Part shown: piece after piece, positions 10,575-20,428 of the stretch
Position numbering within the stretch: position 1 is the stretch's first letter
How the letters are laid out: each line of letters opens with the position of its first letter
Assembly (NCBI GenBank): GCA_951799405.1
Contig: OX637332.1
Location: 29,116,832 to 29,180,831 of the forward strand
Source of the DNA: Agapetus fuscipes
Lineage: Eukaryota > Arthropoda > Insecta > Trichoptera > Glossosomatidae
Direction: 5' to 3'
DNA: 64,000 nt
The notes under the pieces: model-generated
What the model saw: the letters and a program-made list of their open reading frames with translations, nothing else
What the model was told of the DNA's origin: nothing
The model's database searches: none
Made by a program: the position numbers and the translations under genes

Positions 10575-10940
10575 TCGTGACACGCGTTAAATAAACCCTG
10601 CTACAAACGATCAGAACGTCAACTGCCACCTCACCAGCACCGACACATCTCGCCCCCTTTGTGCTTGTTTGTCTTATGTCCATCAGAGGTAATTTCACAT
10701 GATCAATATTAGTATGTGTACTGGACCAATGTGTCTTATGAACAGTGTTTCTTTCAGGGGGCAAAGCTCCCCGGAGTAGCCCTACTGTCCCCCCGAAGCA
10801 AAATACCGTAAGCTGTCAATGGAGTCCAATTTTTTTGGGATAATTCGATTCGCCGCTTCCCTTGTCCTCCAGATGTAAATGTATATAGGAAATTATATTA
10901 TGGATATCTCATAATCAAAATATTAGAAGCAGACGTGGGG

Positions 10941-11033
10941 TACTGCGAGTTACAAAAGCTTTGTGAAATCCTTCTTGTCGTTCCCGTAACCTCTGCCTCC
11001 GTCGAAAGATCATTTAAGTTCTACGATGAATAG
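10941..11033 (+). pseudogene. Relic of a hAT transposase C-terminal (hATC) domain
   Basis: The plus-strand frame translates as a short block with PVTSASVERSF, the hallmark of the hATC dimerisation domain, preceded by a Leu/Val-rich helix. It is followed by a stop after FYDE where family members usually continue. The rest of the transposase is missing, so this is an internally deleted derivative of an autonomous hAT element. Confidence 0.75.
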
Positions 11034-11135
11034 AATACTGAATAAAGAAAGAAACAGAATGCTACCTAAAACTTGTAAATAAACATTAAAATATTTTTTA
11101 GTGTTGATCTGTTAACACAGTGAAAGTCCATTTTT

Positions 11136-11240
11136 ATAAATATTTAAAAATATAAATGGTAAAACAATGTTTTAATTCACTTTATTCTTTTTTTTTTTTT
11201 TTGATTGAATATTTTCGCCTAATGAGGCATCTTCAAGAGC
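11136..11240 (-). mobile_element. Hammerhead-like cassette d, left arm
   Basis: 11136-11225 is an inverted copy of 18516-18602. At the inner edge the minus strand reads TTGAAGA, T, GCCT-CATT-AGGC, GAAA (11213-11236): a hammerhead-like core with stem II. The first core C is replaced by T. The BEL element inserted 11 bp beyond the core, between the arms, which separates this arm from its partner. Confidence 0.5.
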
Positions 11241-11246
11241 AGAATG

Positions 11247-11251
11247 GTTAC
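11247..11251. repeat. BEL target duplication GTTAC, left
   Basis: GTTAC immediately left of the left LTR. The same five bases follow the right LTR at 18505-18509. Five bp is the usual size for BEL/Pao. Confidence 0.9.
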
Positions 11252-11834
11252 TGGGAGGGCAAGTTGTAAGTTTTGCCCCTCAGGGGGTATGTATATAAAA
11301 TACAAAAAAAGACAAATGGAGAAACTGTAACGTATTCTCCAATGAGGGATATGAAAATTCTAGAACTACTGCCTAGATATTTTCTCCCTCGAACAAACCG
11401 ACCTTCAGTAGGTGGCTTTCAATTTTGGACGACTATCCCGTACCAAAGAAGCGAAAATCAAAAGGATCTCCACTCACCTCAAATTGTGCTCTGGTCCAAG
11501 ATGATGCTCGTTTCTCAGGATCCTATGGAGATGAGCTTTGTTCACGAACTGCCACACTTGCAAGTTATATGTAAAACAAACACACTCACTCACAGAATTT
11601 TTAACGGTAAATTTCAAATCGGTCGCGAGACATATCAAAACGTGTCTACTGCGAACAACGACGGAAAAGGAAGTCTTCATATCTTGAGATTTCACGTTGG
11701 ATGTCAAAAAAGTTCATACCGACATCTTGCGATTTTTATCCGCACTTTTTTCAGATTGTGAAAGTCCAACATGAAATTCGCTTCTTAGACTATTAATTAA
11801 AATAAAAATAGATGACGCTATTCATGCGTCACCA
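11252..11834 (-). repeat. BEL/Pao 3' LTR (left in this window)
   Basis: 583 bp. Reading the plus strand it starts TGGGAGGGC and ends GCGTCACCA, so on the coding (minus) strand it begins TG and ends CA. By eye it differs from the other LTR at one position (11257: G here, A there). The open frame inside it is not a gene. Confidence 0.95.
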
Positions 11835-11850
11835 TACACCCCCCTTTGCA
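11835..11850 (-). other. Polypurine tract of the BEL element
   Basis: The minus strand reads GCAAAGGGGGGTGTA directly before the 3' LTR. A G-rich tract at this position primes plus-strand DNA synthesis in LTR retrotransposons. The final TGTA departs from pure purine. Confidence 0.75.
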
Positions 11851-12181
11851 AAGACTTAAAGTTAAAAGCTTTGCAACACAAACCAGATATTCAAAGAAAC
11901 CATGTCGATTTTTACAAACAATATTCGAGAAATGATACATAGGTATAATTACAATCAATGTTTGAAAATCTTAAACTAGAGAAACTTAATATAATTAATA
12001 TAATAAGTATGCCTACAAGTAAGCAGGTTAGACACAAAAATACTTAAGCCAATATAATAAGCTAGATTTAACATGTTCTAACAGATAAGCTTAGTAGTAA
12101 AGCATAAGATTAATTCTAAACATGGTAAATATGTACAATGGTAGAGATCTACTAACTCAGTAGACGAAATTAAATAGTAAT
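11851..12181 (-). other. BEL 3' untranslated region
   Basis: AT-rich stretch between the pol stop codon and the polypurine tract. No extra frame (for example envelope-like) is present. Confidence 0.6.
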
Positions 12182-15100
12182 CTATTGTGTCGTCAATGGG
12201 TAGAGTTTGACGACCGGACGTTTGTAAAAACCTTGCTCAGTCTTTACTGTGGCTACTCGAATCACGCCATCATCCCCAGGGAAAACCTTGGTGATGATTC
12301 CCAGAGGCCAGGACAAAGGAGGAGCGTCCTCTTGCCCAATCAGTACAACAGTCCCTACCTGAATTGCATTAACATCGGTTTGCCATTTTTGTCTGACCTG
12401 CAAAGTGTGCAGGTATTCTACCCTCCATCGCTTCCAGTAAGATGACACGATTTGATCCAGGAGATTTTTACGCTGAGTAAGATTAACTGGTGTGTCAGGT
12501 AGCTCAGAAGCAGGCAGATGTTTTAAGGGAGTGGACATCAAGAAATGCGCAGGAGTTATAACGTCAGGGTGAGGATCAGAACTGATGACACTTAGTGGTC
12601 TAGAATTCATGATACTCTCGATTTGAGTCAACACCGTTTGCATCTCCTCATATGTGAGCAACTGATTCCCTATCACTCGATACAGATGAGTTTTCAAACT
12701 CTTAATATTTGATTCCCATAAAGCTCCGAAGTGAGGAGCTCGAGGGGGAATCATTTTCCACTCTATTTTATACGCCTCAAGTTCTCGCTTCATTCGGACA
12801 TTATGCTGTGAATTTTGTAAAAGATTATATATCTCATCTAATTGGGCACGAGCCCCAACAAAATTTGTGCCGTTGTCCGAATACATAAAGGAAACTGGCC
12901 CACGACGAGAGATAAAACGCTTAAATGCAGCTATAAAACAGGCACTCGACAGATCAGTTGCGAGCTCAATATGCACCGCCTTGGTCACTAGACAAACAAA
13001 CAGGCAGATATATGCCTTTTGAGCATGTTGTCCACGTCGTCGCGTAAGAAGTATTTTTAAAGGCCCAGCATAATCTACCCCCGTATGCACAAATGCTTTA
13101 GCTTCTGTTATGCGACAGGCAGGCAAGTCCGCCATCTTTGGCGTAGGGTGCGACGGGTTCACTCGGAAGCAAATATTGCATTTACGAGTTTGTGCTCGTA
13201 TAACGGTTCTGGCATCCAATATCCAAAACCTTTGTCGTATGATAGACATCAAAAGTCCTGGACCGGTATGACAGTTGGATTCGTGAAAATGTTTAATTAT
13301 TAAGTTCACCACTGAGTCATGTTTCGGAAGTAAAGCTGGGTGTCTAGCTTCAAAGGGTAAATCAGACCGTGAAAGCCGACCTCCAACTCGTAACGTACCT
13401 TCCTGATCCAGAAAAACCGATAAATTACGCAGTTTTTTCGATGGTAACTTGTTATCTTTTATCAACTTAATGTCGTCCGAGAAATGAACAGTTTGTATTG
13501 TCTGTACTAACTTAACTTCAGCATGGGACATGCATTCAATAAAATGCAACAGTGATTTAAATTTATTTATAAAGCGAAGGATGTAAACTGTAATTCGAAC
13601 TAATTTATTCCACGAAGAAGTTCGTTGTGCTAAATCATATAAAATCATAGAGTCGACATGTACTACAATGGCTGTCAGTACAGTTGCCTGTTCAGGAATT
13701 TCTAACGCATCGGACGAGGAAAATCTTTGAATCGGCCATTCATCCGAAGGGCGTTGAAGCCACAGTGGACCATTCCACCATAAACTATGAGAAATTAATT
13801 GAGATGGTAACATACCACGTGAAACACAGTCGCTTGGGTTCTCGTCCCCTGAGATGTGATAAAAGTTCTGAGGGGGTAAATTCTCCTGACACTGAGCGAC
13901 TCTATTTCCTACAAAAATTGACCAACGATGTGGAGAAGAGCAAATCCAAGCCAACGCAATCGTTGAATCAGAAAAAGCATATACATCAGTTATATGAATC
14001 CGATCACGATACATCTCGGTCACAAGTTTTAACATCTTTGACAATAAAACAGCAGCGCACAACTCTAAACGTGCTAATGTCGTAATCTTGGTGGGAGATA
14101 CCTTAGATTTTGAGCACAACAACCTGACAGAAATATTTCCATCCATGTCAGTTGTATGTACATATATAACACAACCGTAACCATTCAGACTAGCATCACA
14201 AAAACCTACTAATAATACTTTGGTTGAGCTAGTCACACCGATGTGCCTAGGAATTTTTAAAGTAGCGAGCAACGGAAGTTCTTGTGTTATACTCGAAAAA
14301 CGTCGAATTATAGCATCAGGCGGAGAGTCATCCCAACCGATATTGGCACGCCATAGCTCTTTGATGAGAAGCTTTGCAGCCAGTATAACTGGTGCGACTA
14401 AGCCCAAAACATCGAACAAACGAGCTACAACTGACAAAATAGATCGCTTCGTGCATTTTTGCTGAGAGTCATTCGAAGTAAAGAAGAAATTATCCTTAAC
14501 TGGATCCCAAGACAACCCTAATACTTTAAGAGTTACGCCTTTATCATCATCAAATTTTATGGAACCTCTATGTGAGTTAGGAAGACTATCTAATAGATAA
14601 GATGAATTGCTTGACCATTTTACCAGATCCATGCCACCATACTTGAACAAAGCTACGAGATCTTTTGCCAGAGAAACAGCCGAAGCCTCATCTGCCACAG
14701 ACTGAACCAGGTCATCCATATAAAACCTAGCTCCAGCTACTTTGGCGGCTTCCGGAAAATGTTCAGCCATGTCCGATGCCAACTGACGCACAGATCGCAT
14801 GGCCAAGAAAGGACTACACTTTAATCCAAATGGAACCCTATTAAATTGAAAGGTTCGAACTTTCTCCTTTTCAGAAAAACGAAATAATATTCTCAAATAT
14901 CTGCGGTGGTCAACAAATACACCAACCTGCAAATACATCTGCTGTACATCTGCTGTCATCGCGACAGGAAACAGCCTAAAATCTAATAAAAGGAGAAACA
15001 AATCAGCCTGTAAATTTGGCCCAGAATGTAGTACGTCATTGAGTGACAACCCAGTATGCGTTTTCGCACTAGCATCTAAAACAATGCGAGGCATAGGTTT

Positions 15101-16921
15101 GTCTTGACGCACTACAGCGTGGTGAGGAATATAATATCCATGTTCACCAATATCTGACTCTGCCACTTCAGAGAGATATCCCTTTTGAATATAGTCATTT
15201 ATTACCGAATTATAATTCTCCTGCAGACTCGGTAACTGCTTAAACTTTCTTTCTAATAACAAGAAACGCCGATATGCAGTATTTCGTGAGTTGCCCAAAT
15301 TTTCAGGATCAGCACAAAAGGGTAGAGCAACAGAGTAACGACCTACCTCGTCTTTAGTCACAGAAGATACAAAGGAGTTTTCGCACGCCGTCTCATCTGG
15401 ACTTAAGAACTTTTTCACTGGGATTTCTTCCAACTCCCAGAACTTGTGTAATAATAAATCCGCATCTTTTACAGCCAATGCAGAAAAAGATTCGTGACAA
15501 CTGTCTGCAGCTGAAACACTCTTTGGACAATCTCCCATCAATACATAGCCAAAGGACGTCAATAATGCAGGTGGCGCTTTCGACTTTGACTCTATCATTT
15601 TTCCCAAATAAATGAAAGGGAATAGTTGTGCTCCCAACACAATGTCAACAACTCCAGGGACATTCCAGGATAAATCGGCCATTGAAATGTCCTTTAAATA
15701 AGTCATATCACTGTTATCAATGTACCTAGAAGGTAACTGATCCGTGATCTGATCCACCACTAACGCGTTAACCTTGTAAGTATTTTGAGGATTGTACCTC
15801 GATTGTATTTCAAAATTGACACATCCATGTATCGGTCGTGCAGAAAGACCGATTCCTCTAATTACTGAATTATTTAGAGGAACAATATGTAAATTCATAT
15901 TTCTACAACATTCTAATGTTATCAAATGGTTTTGAGAACCATTATCAACAAGACATCTAACTATCATCTTATTTTTCTTGCAATTTGACCAGGCAAAAAC
16001 CTGTGCCGTAGCCAACAGCACCGTGCTCGCATTCACCCGAGCATTTGCACTTAAAGAAACCGAGGGTACACCCAACCCTTGCATATCATCACCTGAATGC
16101 GACAGCTGATGTCCCTGCTCAGCATTCTTGACTACTCGTCTGGCCTTATTCTCATTGTCGTCAAAATGCAGAAGGGTATGATGTCCCTTATTACAAATTT
16201 GACAAGTTCCTGTCTCAGTACAATGAGACCAGTGGGCAACACTCAAACAACGAACGCAACCCCGTTTTGATTTAATAAATTCATACCTTTCCTTAGGAGA
16301 ATAGCTCTTAAATTTCACACATTTATGTAATTTATTATGGTCGTTTCGTTTACACAAAACGCAAAAGAGAGTGTCCCCAGTAGACACTCTACCACTTGCG
16401 AGGAACGCACGACCACTCACAGATTTTGTCGTATTATTCCTCACGCGTGTATTCGAATGGCAAGCTTCGGAAACCGACTTCGATTCATTTACGTGCGATC
16501 TTTCCAAAATTTTGACCTGTTGTTGAACAAAACTGATAAGATTCTGACAAGAAGGTATTTCGATGTCTTTCAGCGAAAGCTCGAAGGCCATAACTGTAGA
16601 CGAATTCAATTTGCGCAAAGCGCAATTAAATAAAAGAAAATCTCCCACATCTGCAATACCTAATTGTTTTAATGCTGCAATGGAAGCGGCGTACTTCTCA
16701 ATAAAGCCATCAAGACAGGCAGCCGTGTGATCGGCCTTCTTTAAATCAAGGATATTATTTATGTAATATGTTCCTAGCGCACGTTTATCCTGATATTTTT
16801 TAACAAGACTGTCCCAGACCACGTTATAGGTTTCCGCTGACGGTACAATTCCCGAAAATATGCTCGCTGCCTTTCCCGTCAAGTTGCCTGTTAAATATTG
16901 CACTCTTTGGGCGTCTGACAA
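12182..16921 (-). CDS. BEL/Pao gag-pol polyprotein, main part
   Basis: 1580 codons with the stop. The frame opens at TTG, not ATG; it continues the upstream 17374-16955 frame after one TAA, so the real protein starts upstream. By residue in this segment: gag-like DUF1759 region 1-150; cysteine-rich knuckles 187-255 (CVLC, CVRC, CQIC); protease around 325 with VDNGSQ, where most aspartic proteases have D-S/T-G; A17-type region 330-600; reverse transcriptase 600-800 with YMDD near 735; RNase H about 905-1035; HHCC integrase zinc-binding domain 1210-1255; integrase core with acidic residues near 1283, 1349 (SDNGTNF) and 1403 (ALWE); DUF5641-like C-terminus to 1579. No other frame break seen. Confidence 0.93.
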   Translation of the reverse strand: MSDAQRVQYLTGNLTGKAASIFSGIVPSAETYNVVWDSLVKKYQDKRALGTYYINNILDLKKADHTAACLDGFIEKYAASIAALKQLGIADVGDFLLFNCALRKLNSSTVMAFELSLKDIEIPSCQNLISFVQQQVKILERSHVNESKSVSEACHSNTRVRNNTTKSVSGRAFLASGRVSTGDTLFCVLCKRNDHNKLHKCVKFKSYSPKERYEFIKSKRGCVRCLSVAHWSHCTETGTCQICNKGHHTLLHFDDNENKARRVVKNAEQGHQLSHSGDDMQGLGVPSVSLSANARVNASTVLLATAQVFAWSNCKKNKMIVRCLVDNGSQNHLITLECCRNMNLHIVPLNNSVIRGIGLSARPIHGCVNFEIQSRYNPQNTYKVNALVVDQITDQLPSRYIDNSDMTYLKDISMADLSWNVPGVVDIVLGAQLFPFIYLGKMIESKSKAPPALLTSFGYVLMGDCPKSVSAADSCHESFSALAVKDADLLLHKFWELEEIPVKKFLSPDETACENSFVSSVTKDEVGRYSVALPFCADPENLGNSRNTAYRRFLLLERKFKQLPSLQENYNSVINDYIQKGYLSEVAESDIGEHGYYIPHHAVVRQDKPMPRIVLDASAKTHTGLSLNDVLHSGPNLQADLFLLLLDFRLFPVAMTADVQQMYLQVGVFVDHRRYLRILFRFSEKEKVRTFQFNRVPFGLKCSPFLAMRSVRQLASDMAEHFPEAAKVAGARFYMDDLVQSVADEASAVSLAKDLVALFKYGGMDLVKWSSNSSYLLDSLPNSHRGSIKFDDDKGVTLKVLGLSWDPVKDNFFFTSNDSQQKCTKRSILSVVARLFDVLGLVAPVILAAKLLIKELWRANIGWDDSPPDAIIRRFSSITQELPLLATLKIPRHIGVTSSTKVLLVGFCDASLNGYGCVIYVHTTDMDGNISVRLLCSKSKVSPTKITTLARLELCAAVLLSKMLKLVTEMYRDRIHITDVYAFSDSTIALAWICSSPHRWSIFVGNRVAQCQENLPPQNFYHISGDENPSDCVSRGMLPSQLISHSLWWNGPLWLQRPSDEWPIQRFSSSDALEIPEQATVLTAIVVHVDSMILYDLAQRTSSWNKLVRITVYILRFINKFKSLLHFIECMSHAEVKLVQTIQTVHFSDDIKLIKDNKLPSKKLRNLSVFLDQEGTLRVGGRLSRSDLPFEARHPALLPKHDSVVNLIIKHFHESNCHTGPGLLMSIIRQRFWILDARTVIRAQTRKCNICFRVNPSHPTPKMADLPACRITEAKAFVHTGVDYAGPLKILLTRRRGQHAQKAYICLFVCLVTKAVHIELATDLSSACFIAAFKRFISRRGPVSFMYSDNGTNFVGARAQLDEIYNLLQNSQHNVRMKRELEAYKIEWKMIPPRAPHFGALWESNIKSLKTHLYRVIGNQLLTYEEMQTVLTQIESIMNSRPLSVISSDPHPDVITPAHFLMSTPLKHLPASELPDTPVNLTQRKNLLDQIVSSYWKRWRVEYLHTLQVRQKWQTDVNAIQVGTVVLIGQEDAPPLSWPLGIITKVFPGDDGVIRVATVKTEQGFYKRPVVKLYPLTTQ

Positions 16922-16954
16922 CCCTGTATTTAGATGGACGTTTGCCTTAAAGGA

Positions 16955-17374
16955 TTAAAAAAATCGTGACCAATTTCTTGGATTCCCATCAAACAAAGGA
17001 ATTTGTATGGGTGGTAATTTTACCTCATATCTAGGCCCACTTTGAGTCGATACATGTGGTGTTTCGGTTTTTAAAATTCTTTCCCTAACATCCATTATTT
17101 TACTATAAAGTTCTTCAAAGGCCATAAGTGATTGATAATTTACCTTTGCCTCTGGGTCTATCTCTAAAGAAAGTGCATTTATTTGATCTATCAAATCTTC
17201 GTACTTTTTAACCCAGCTTCCTGCTTCCTTGGAAGCCGATAAAAAATTACTATTCTCTCTGGATGCAAAATTAGAAACATTTTTTCCTAGTTTATATAAA
17301 TTATTTATTCTTTCAAAATAAACCTTTTGTTTCTCTTTCAATATAACCAAAGTTCTTGTTAAAGCATCCGCCAT
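16955..17374 (-). CDS. BEL/Pao gag N-terminal segment, ended by a premature stop
   Basis: 139 residues from ATG (17374) to TAA (16955-16957). It holds the N-terminal coiled region and the start of the DUF1759 capsid-like domain, with PPIQIPLFDGNPRNWSRF near its end, a motif that normally runs straight on into the rest of gag. The downstream frame is the same frame (17374 minus 16921 is 453, divisible by 3), so the break is a nonsense codon, not a frameshift. The run of seven T before the AA is where it falls. Confidence 0.9.
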   Translation of the reverse strand: MADALTRTLVILKEKQKVYFERINNLYKLGKNVSNFASRENSNFLSASKEAGSWVKKYEDLIDQINALSLEIDPEAKVNYQSLMAFEELYSKIMDVRERILKTETPHVSTQSGPRYEVKLPPIQIPLFDGNPRNWSRFF

Positions 17375-17905
17375 GTTTACTATTTAAAATAAACAATAAA
17401 AAATGAAGAAACGGTAACAAAATCGAAAAAACCTACTTTCAGTTCTGAAAGAAGAAATCGATTTGCCTCAAAGTTGAATTTATTTTATGTCAGTATGTAT
17501 CACAATATTTACTTTCTCCAGACAGTTTATTTACTAATGGAAAAAAAAAACAATAACAAACTTGTAATGACGTTTATATAAAAATATAAACAAAGGTAGG
17601 TAGGTACCTGTAGACAACGCTCAGCTGCATGAATACCTAATCTTAATGGATAGGTATCATCAGTGTTTTAATTCCGCAACTAACAAATATATGTACCTAC
17701 TGTGTATTCAACACTTATTAAAAAATAACTACCTACATACAGCAAAAATATATAATATGACACTCGTTAATTTTTGTACACAATATAAATAATGCTAGAA
17801 TATAGATTCTAATACAAAGGCATATTACATTATGTTCTTAACAATTAACTATCGACACAGTATCCTTGAATATCCGTTTCATGTCAACCATTCTGGTTTC
17901 GATAA
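17375..17905 (-). other. BEL 5' leader
   Basis: AT-rich leader between the primer-binding site and the gag start. No supported frame. In this class it would carry packaging signals, but none can be recognised by eye. Confidence 0.5.
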
Positions 17906-17920
17906 GGTTACGAAGGACCA
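17906..17920 (-). other. Primer-binding site of the BEL element
   Basis: The minus strand reads TGGTCCTTCGTAACC one base after the 5' LTR. TGG is the complement of a tRNA CCA end, and the rest would pair with a tRNA acceptor/T arm ending GGTTACGAAGGACCA. I cannot say which tRNA. Confidence 0.75.
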
Positions 17921-17921
17921 A

Positions 17922-18504
17922 TGGGAAGGCAAGTTGTAAGTTTTGCCCCTCAGGGGGTATGTATATAAAATACAAAAAAAGACAAATGGAGAAACTGTAA
18001 CGTATTCTCCAATGAGGGATATGAAAATTCTAGAACTACTGCCTAGATATTTTCTCCCTCGAACAAACCGACCTTCAGTAGGTGGCTTTCAATTTTGGAC
18101 GACTATCCCGTACCAAAGAAGCGAAAATCAAAAGGATCTCCACTCACCTCAAATTGTGCTCTGGTCCAAGATGATGCTCGTTTCTCAGGATCCTATGGAG
18201 ATGAGCTTTGTTCACGAACTGCCACACTTGCAAGTTATATGTAAAACAAACACACTCACTCACAGAATTTTTAACGGTAAATTTCAAATCGGTCGCGAGA
18301 CATATCAAAACGTGTCTACTGCGAACAACGACGGAAAAGGAAGTCTTCATATCTTGAGATTTCACGTTGGATGTCAAAAAAGTTCATACCGACATCTTGC
18401 GATTTTTATCCGCACTTTTTTCAGATTGTGAAAGTCCAACATGAAATTCGCTTCTTAGACTATTAATTAAAATAAAAATAGATGACGCTATTCATGCGTC
18501 ACCA
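17922..18504 (-). repeat. BEL/Pao 5' LTR (right in this window)
   Basis: 583 bp, starting TGGGAAGGC and ending GCGTCACCA on the plus strand; followed by the second GTTAC (18505-18509). As the 5' LTR of a minus-strand element it should hold the promoter. Confidence 0.95.
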
Positions 18505-18515
18505 GTTACTATTAG

Positions 18516-18602
18516 TCATTAGGCGAAAATATTCGAGCAAAAAAAAAAAAGAATAAAGTGAATTAAAACATTGTTTTACCATTTATATTTTTAAATATTT
18601 AT
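18516..18602 (+). mobile_element. Hammerhead-like cassette d, right arm
   Basis: Inverted partner of 11136-11225, reading TCATTAGGCGAAAATATTCG, then A-rich, then GAATAAAGTGAATTAAAACA. It repeats the AGGCGAAA half of the core. Before the BEL insertion the two arms faced each other across about 35 bp. Confidence 0.55.
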
Positions 18603-18732
18603 TAAAATATTTAATAATAACTGTAACTAATTTTACTTACATATAACTTTGTTTCATTTATTTACTCCGCCCCCCCAGATCTCTTAATTGCCCCCCTGGA
18701 TAATTTTGCCTGAAAGAAACACTGCTTATGAA

Positions 18733-19372
18733 AACTGGAAACCAATTTAAAAAATATTCAAAACAACTCTCACAATCTTGTGGTCTTGTTTTTTCTTAGC
18801 TTAGATATTTTAGAATGTGATTCTTAAGACAATTTCATTGAAAGGTCATCTTCGAATCAAATAGCACATAAGCCAAGCAAGCGCTGGGGGGACGATCTGC
18901 AGCTCCAAATCAAATTAAATCTAGAGTCTCCCGCACAGAATTTCTTTAAAAAAAAACGAGTCCGTGTCCGGCCTGCCGAACGCAAATGTTTGTCCAGTTG
19001 ACGAAGCTCGTCTAGGCATGCACGCATGTATAGCATTATGCAAGCTACAAATAACCCAGACAGAGTCTTGGATACTTATCTGTTCCATTATATGTGGATC
19101 TTCTTGGAACATTGAGGAGCAGAAACTAACTTACTGCATTGATACATACTATAGCCCACATTTGTCTCAGTCCTGTCAAGCGTTGCAGTTGTGTAGTCAT
19201 ACAAAACATGTTTTTACGTGGAAAATTTGATGTTTTCTTGCTTTCTCCATTTTGTATTTTGACACCCAATTACAACACATGCCATGCAACTTTTTCCTTT
19301 TAAATTCGTCAATTTTATCGGTCACAAGATTTATACCGCGTGTGTCTATGTTTGGACTGCCCCGGGCATAGT
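18733..19372. other. No gene seen
   Basis: Unique-looking spacer. TAGAGTCTCCCGCACAGAAT at 18922-18941, followed by an A-rich run, matches a phrase at 50286-50310, so part of it is an unclassified dispersed repeat. Confidence 0.35.
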
Positions 19373-20270
19373 ATACTGTAACTGTAACTGTAACTCTGTC
19401 GCCATTCCGCTAGGGGTGGCCAGAGCCTCTGCAGAGTTGCCTCCATTTTTTCCTATCCTTACATACCTCTTTCAATTCATTCATATCCATCACCTTTTTC
19501 ATGCATTTTCTTCTTTTACGCTCATTTTGTATATCCCATTCTTTCACAATCTCCTCAATCTGATCACTCCATACTTTTCTCGGTCGTCCCTTCCCTCTTT
19601 TTCCTTTCACACTTTCTTTGTATACATACTTTGTCAGTCTATCATCGTTCATTCTTTCCACATGCCCAAACCATCTCATCACATTCTTTTGTACCTTAAC
19701 TTTCACATCCTCTTTCAAATTACATTCTTTTTTTACCCATTCATTCCTAACTCTATCCCTCAGAGTTTTTCCTGTCATGCTTCTCAAATGCTTCATTTCC
19801 ACCGTACATACTTTACTCATTTCGCTATCATTCACTGTCCATGCTTCACTTCCATACATCAAAGTCGGTAACAATATGCCATTGTGTACCGCCATTCTCA
19901 GATCCATCGTCAATCGCTTGTTCTTTGCTATTCTTCCTATTGCACCGACCACTTGCTTGCCCTTACACATCCTATTCTCAAGTTCTCTTGTCATCTTTCC
20001 ATTCTTCTCAAACATACTTCCCAAGTATCTAAATTCATCCACAATTTCAACTTTCGTACCATTCAACATGAGCGTGCATTCTTCATTTTCATCCATTCTG
20101 TCAAAAATCAGTACTTTCGTCTTACTTGCTTGTATACGCACGCGGAAATGCTGCCACCTTTTAGAAACATTTTCACACTCGCCCGAGTATTTTTGTACAC
20201 ATGAAAATGCAACTGTGAATTTCTTTGTACTCTTTCTTACTAATGACCATTTTCGTAAGTGCATAGGTTA
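19373..20270 (-). mobile_element. RTE-like LINE, 5'-truncated, longest copy
   Basis: The minus-strand frame 20264-19410 (284 codons) is the region after the reverse-transcriptase catalytic core: FRYLGSMF, MYGSEAWTVND, MRWFGHVERMNDDRL, GKGRPRKVWSDQIEE, ending RGSGHP. The 3' end is a (TTACAG)n tail at 19373-19390, as in RTE-type elements with short tandem tails. There is no endonuclease or YxDD motif, so it is dead on arrival. Clade assigned by eye. Confidence 0.8.
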
Positions 20271-20287
20271 AAACAGATGCACTCGTA

Positions 20288-20428
20288 TATGAGGGCATTA
20301 GAATAAAAAAGGCAAGTGTCCTATAGACTATCTATGGGACACTCTGTTCTATAGACTAGTGTCCTATGGACTAGTGTCCTATACACTGTCGGTGGGACAC
20401 TTGCCTTTTTGATTCTAAGGCCCTCATA
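20288..20428. mobile_element. 141-bp MITE with TA-like flanks
   Basis: TATGAGGGC...TTAGAAT and ATTCTAAGGCCCTCATA are terminal inverted repeats, continuing inward to GGCAAGTGTCC / GGACACTTGCC. The interior repeats GTCCTATAGACTA-like units. The boundaries are consistent with a TA target duplication, as in Tc1/mariner-type MITEs. Confidence 0.75.

Larger units (their letters stand above)
11252..18504 (-). mobile_element. BEL/Pao LTR retrotransposon, near-complete
   Basis: 7253 bp on the minus strand: 5' LTR (17922-18504), primer-binding site, gag-pol frame 17374-12182, polypurine tract, 3' LTR (11252-11834). The two 583-bp LTRs differ at one base, so the insertion is recent. Domain order is gag, zinc knuckles, protease, reverse transcriptase, RNase H, integrase; having integrase last and an A17-type protease region is typical of BEL/Pao. 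One in-frame TAA early in the frame disables this copy as a single protein. No envelope-like frame is present. Confidence 0.95.
10743..18724. mobile_element. hAT-type element hosting a nested BEL/Pao insertion
   Basis: Termini CAGTGTTTCTTTCAGG (10743) and the inverted match ending at 18724 give a 16-bp terminal inverted repeat of the hAT CAGTG type. The flanks CTTATGAA (10735-10742) and CTTATGAA (18725-18732) are a perfect 8-bp target duplication. Without the BEL insertion it would be about 0.72 kb. It keeps a relic of a hAT C-terminal dimerisation domain near its left end and a pair of about 90-bp inverted arms in the middle. It is non-autonomous. Confidence 0.9.

Noticed and set aside
11273..11761. 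Identical 162-codon open frames at 11273-11761 and 17943-18431
   Set aside because: They lie inside the two LTRs, on the strand opposite to the element. Their identity reflects LTR identity, not coding.
12185..14465. Plus-strand open frames across the BEL element
   Set aside because: Antisense to gag-pol; composition mirrors the real frame.
16958..16966. T TTT TTA slippery heptamer at the BEL stop
   Set aside because: It matches a frameshift site, but the upstream and downstream segments are already in the same frame, so shifting would not restore the reading frame. The break is a nonsense codon.
19284..19871. Long Ser/Phe/His-rich open frames on the plus strand (19284, 19618, 39771, 39973 and similar)
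   Set aside because: They are the antisense shadow of RTE-like LINE coding ends.
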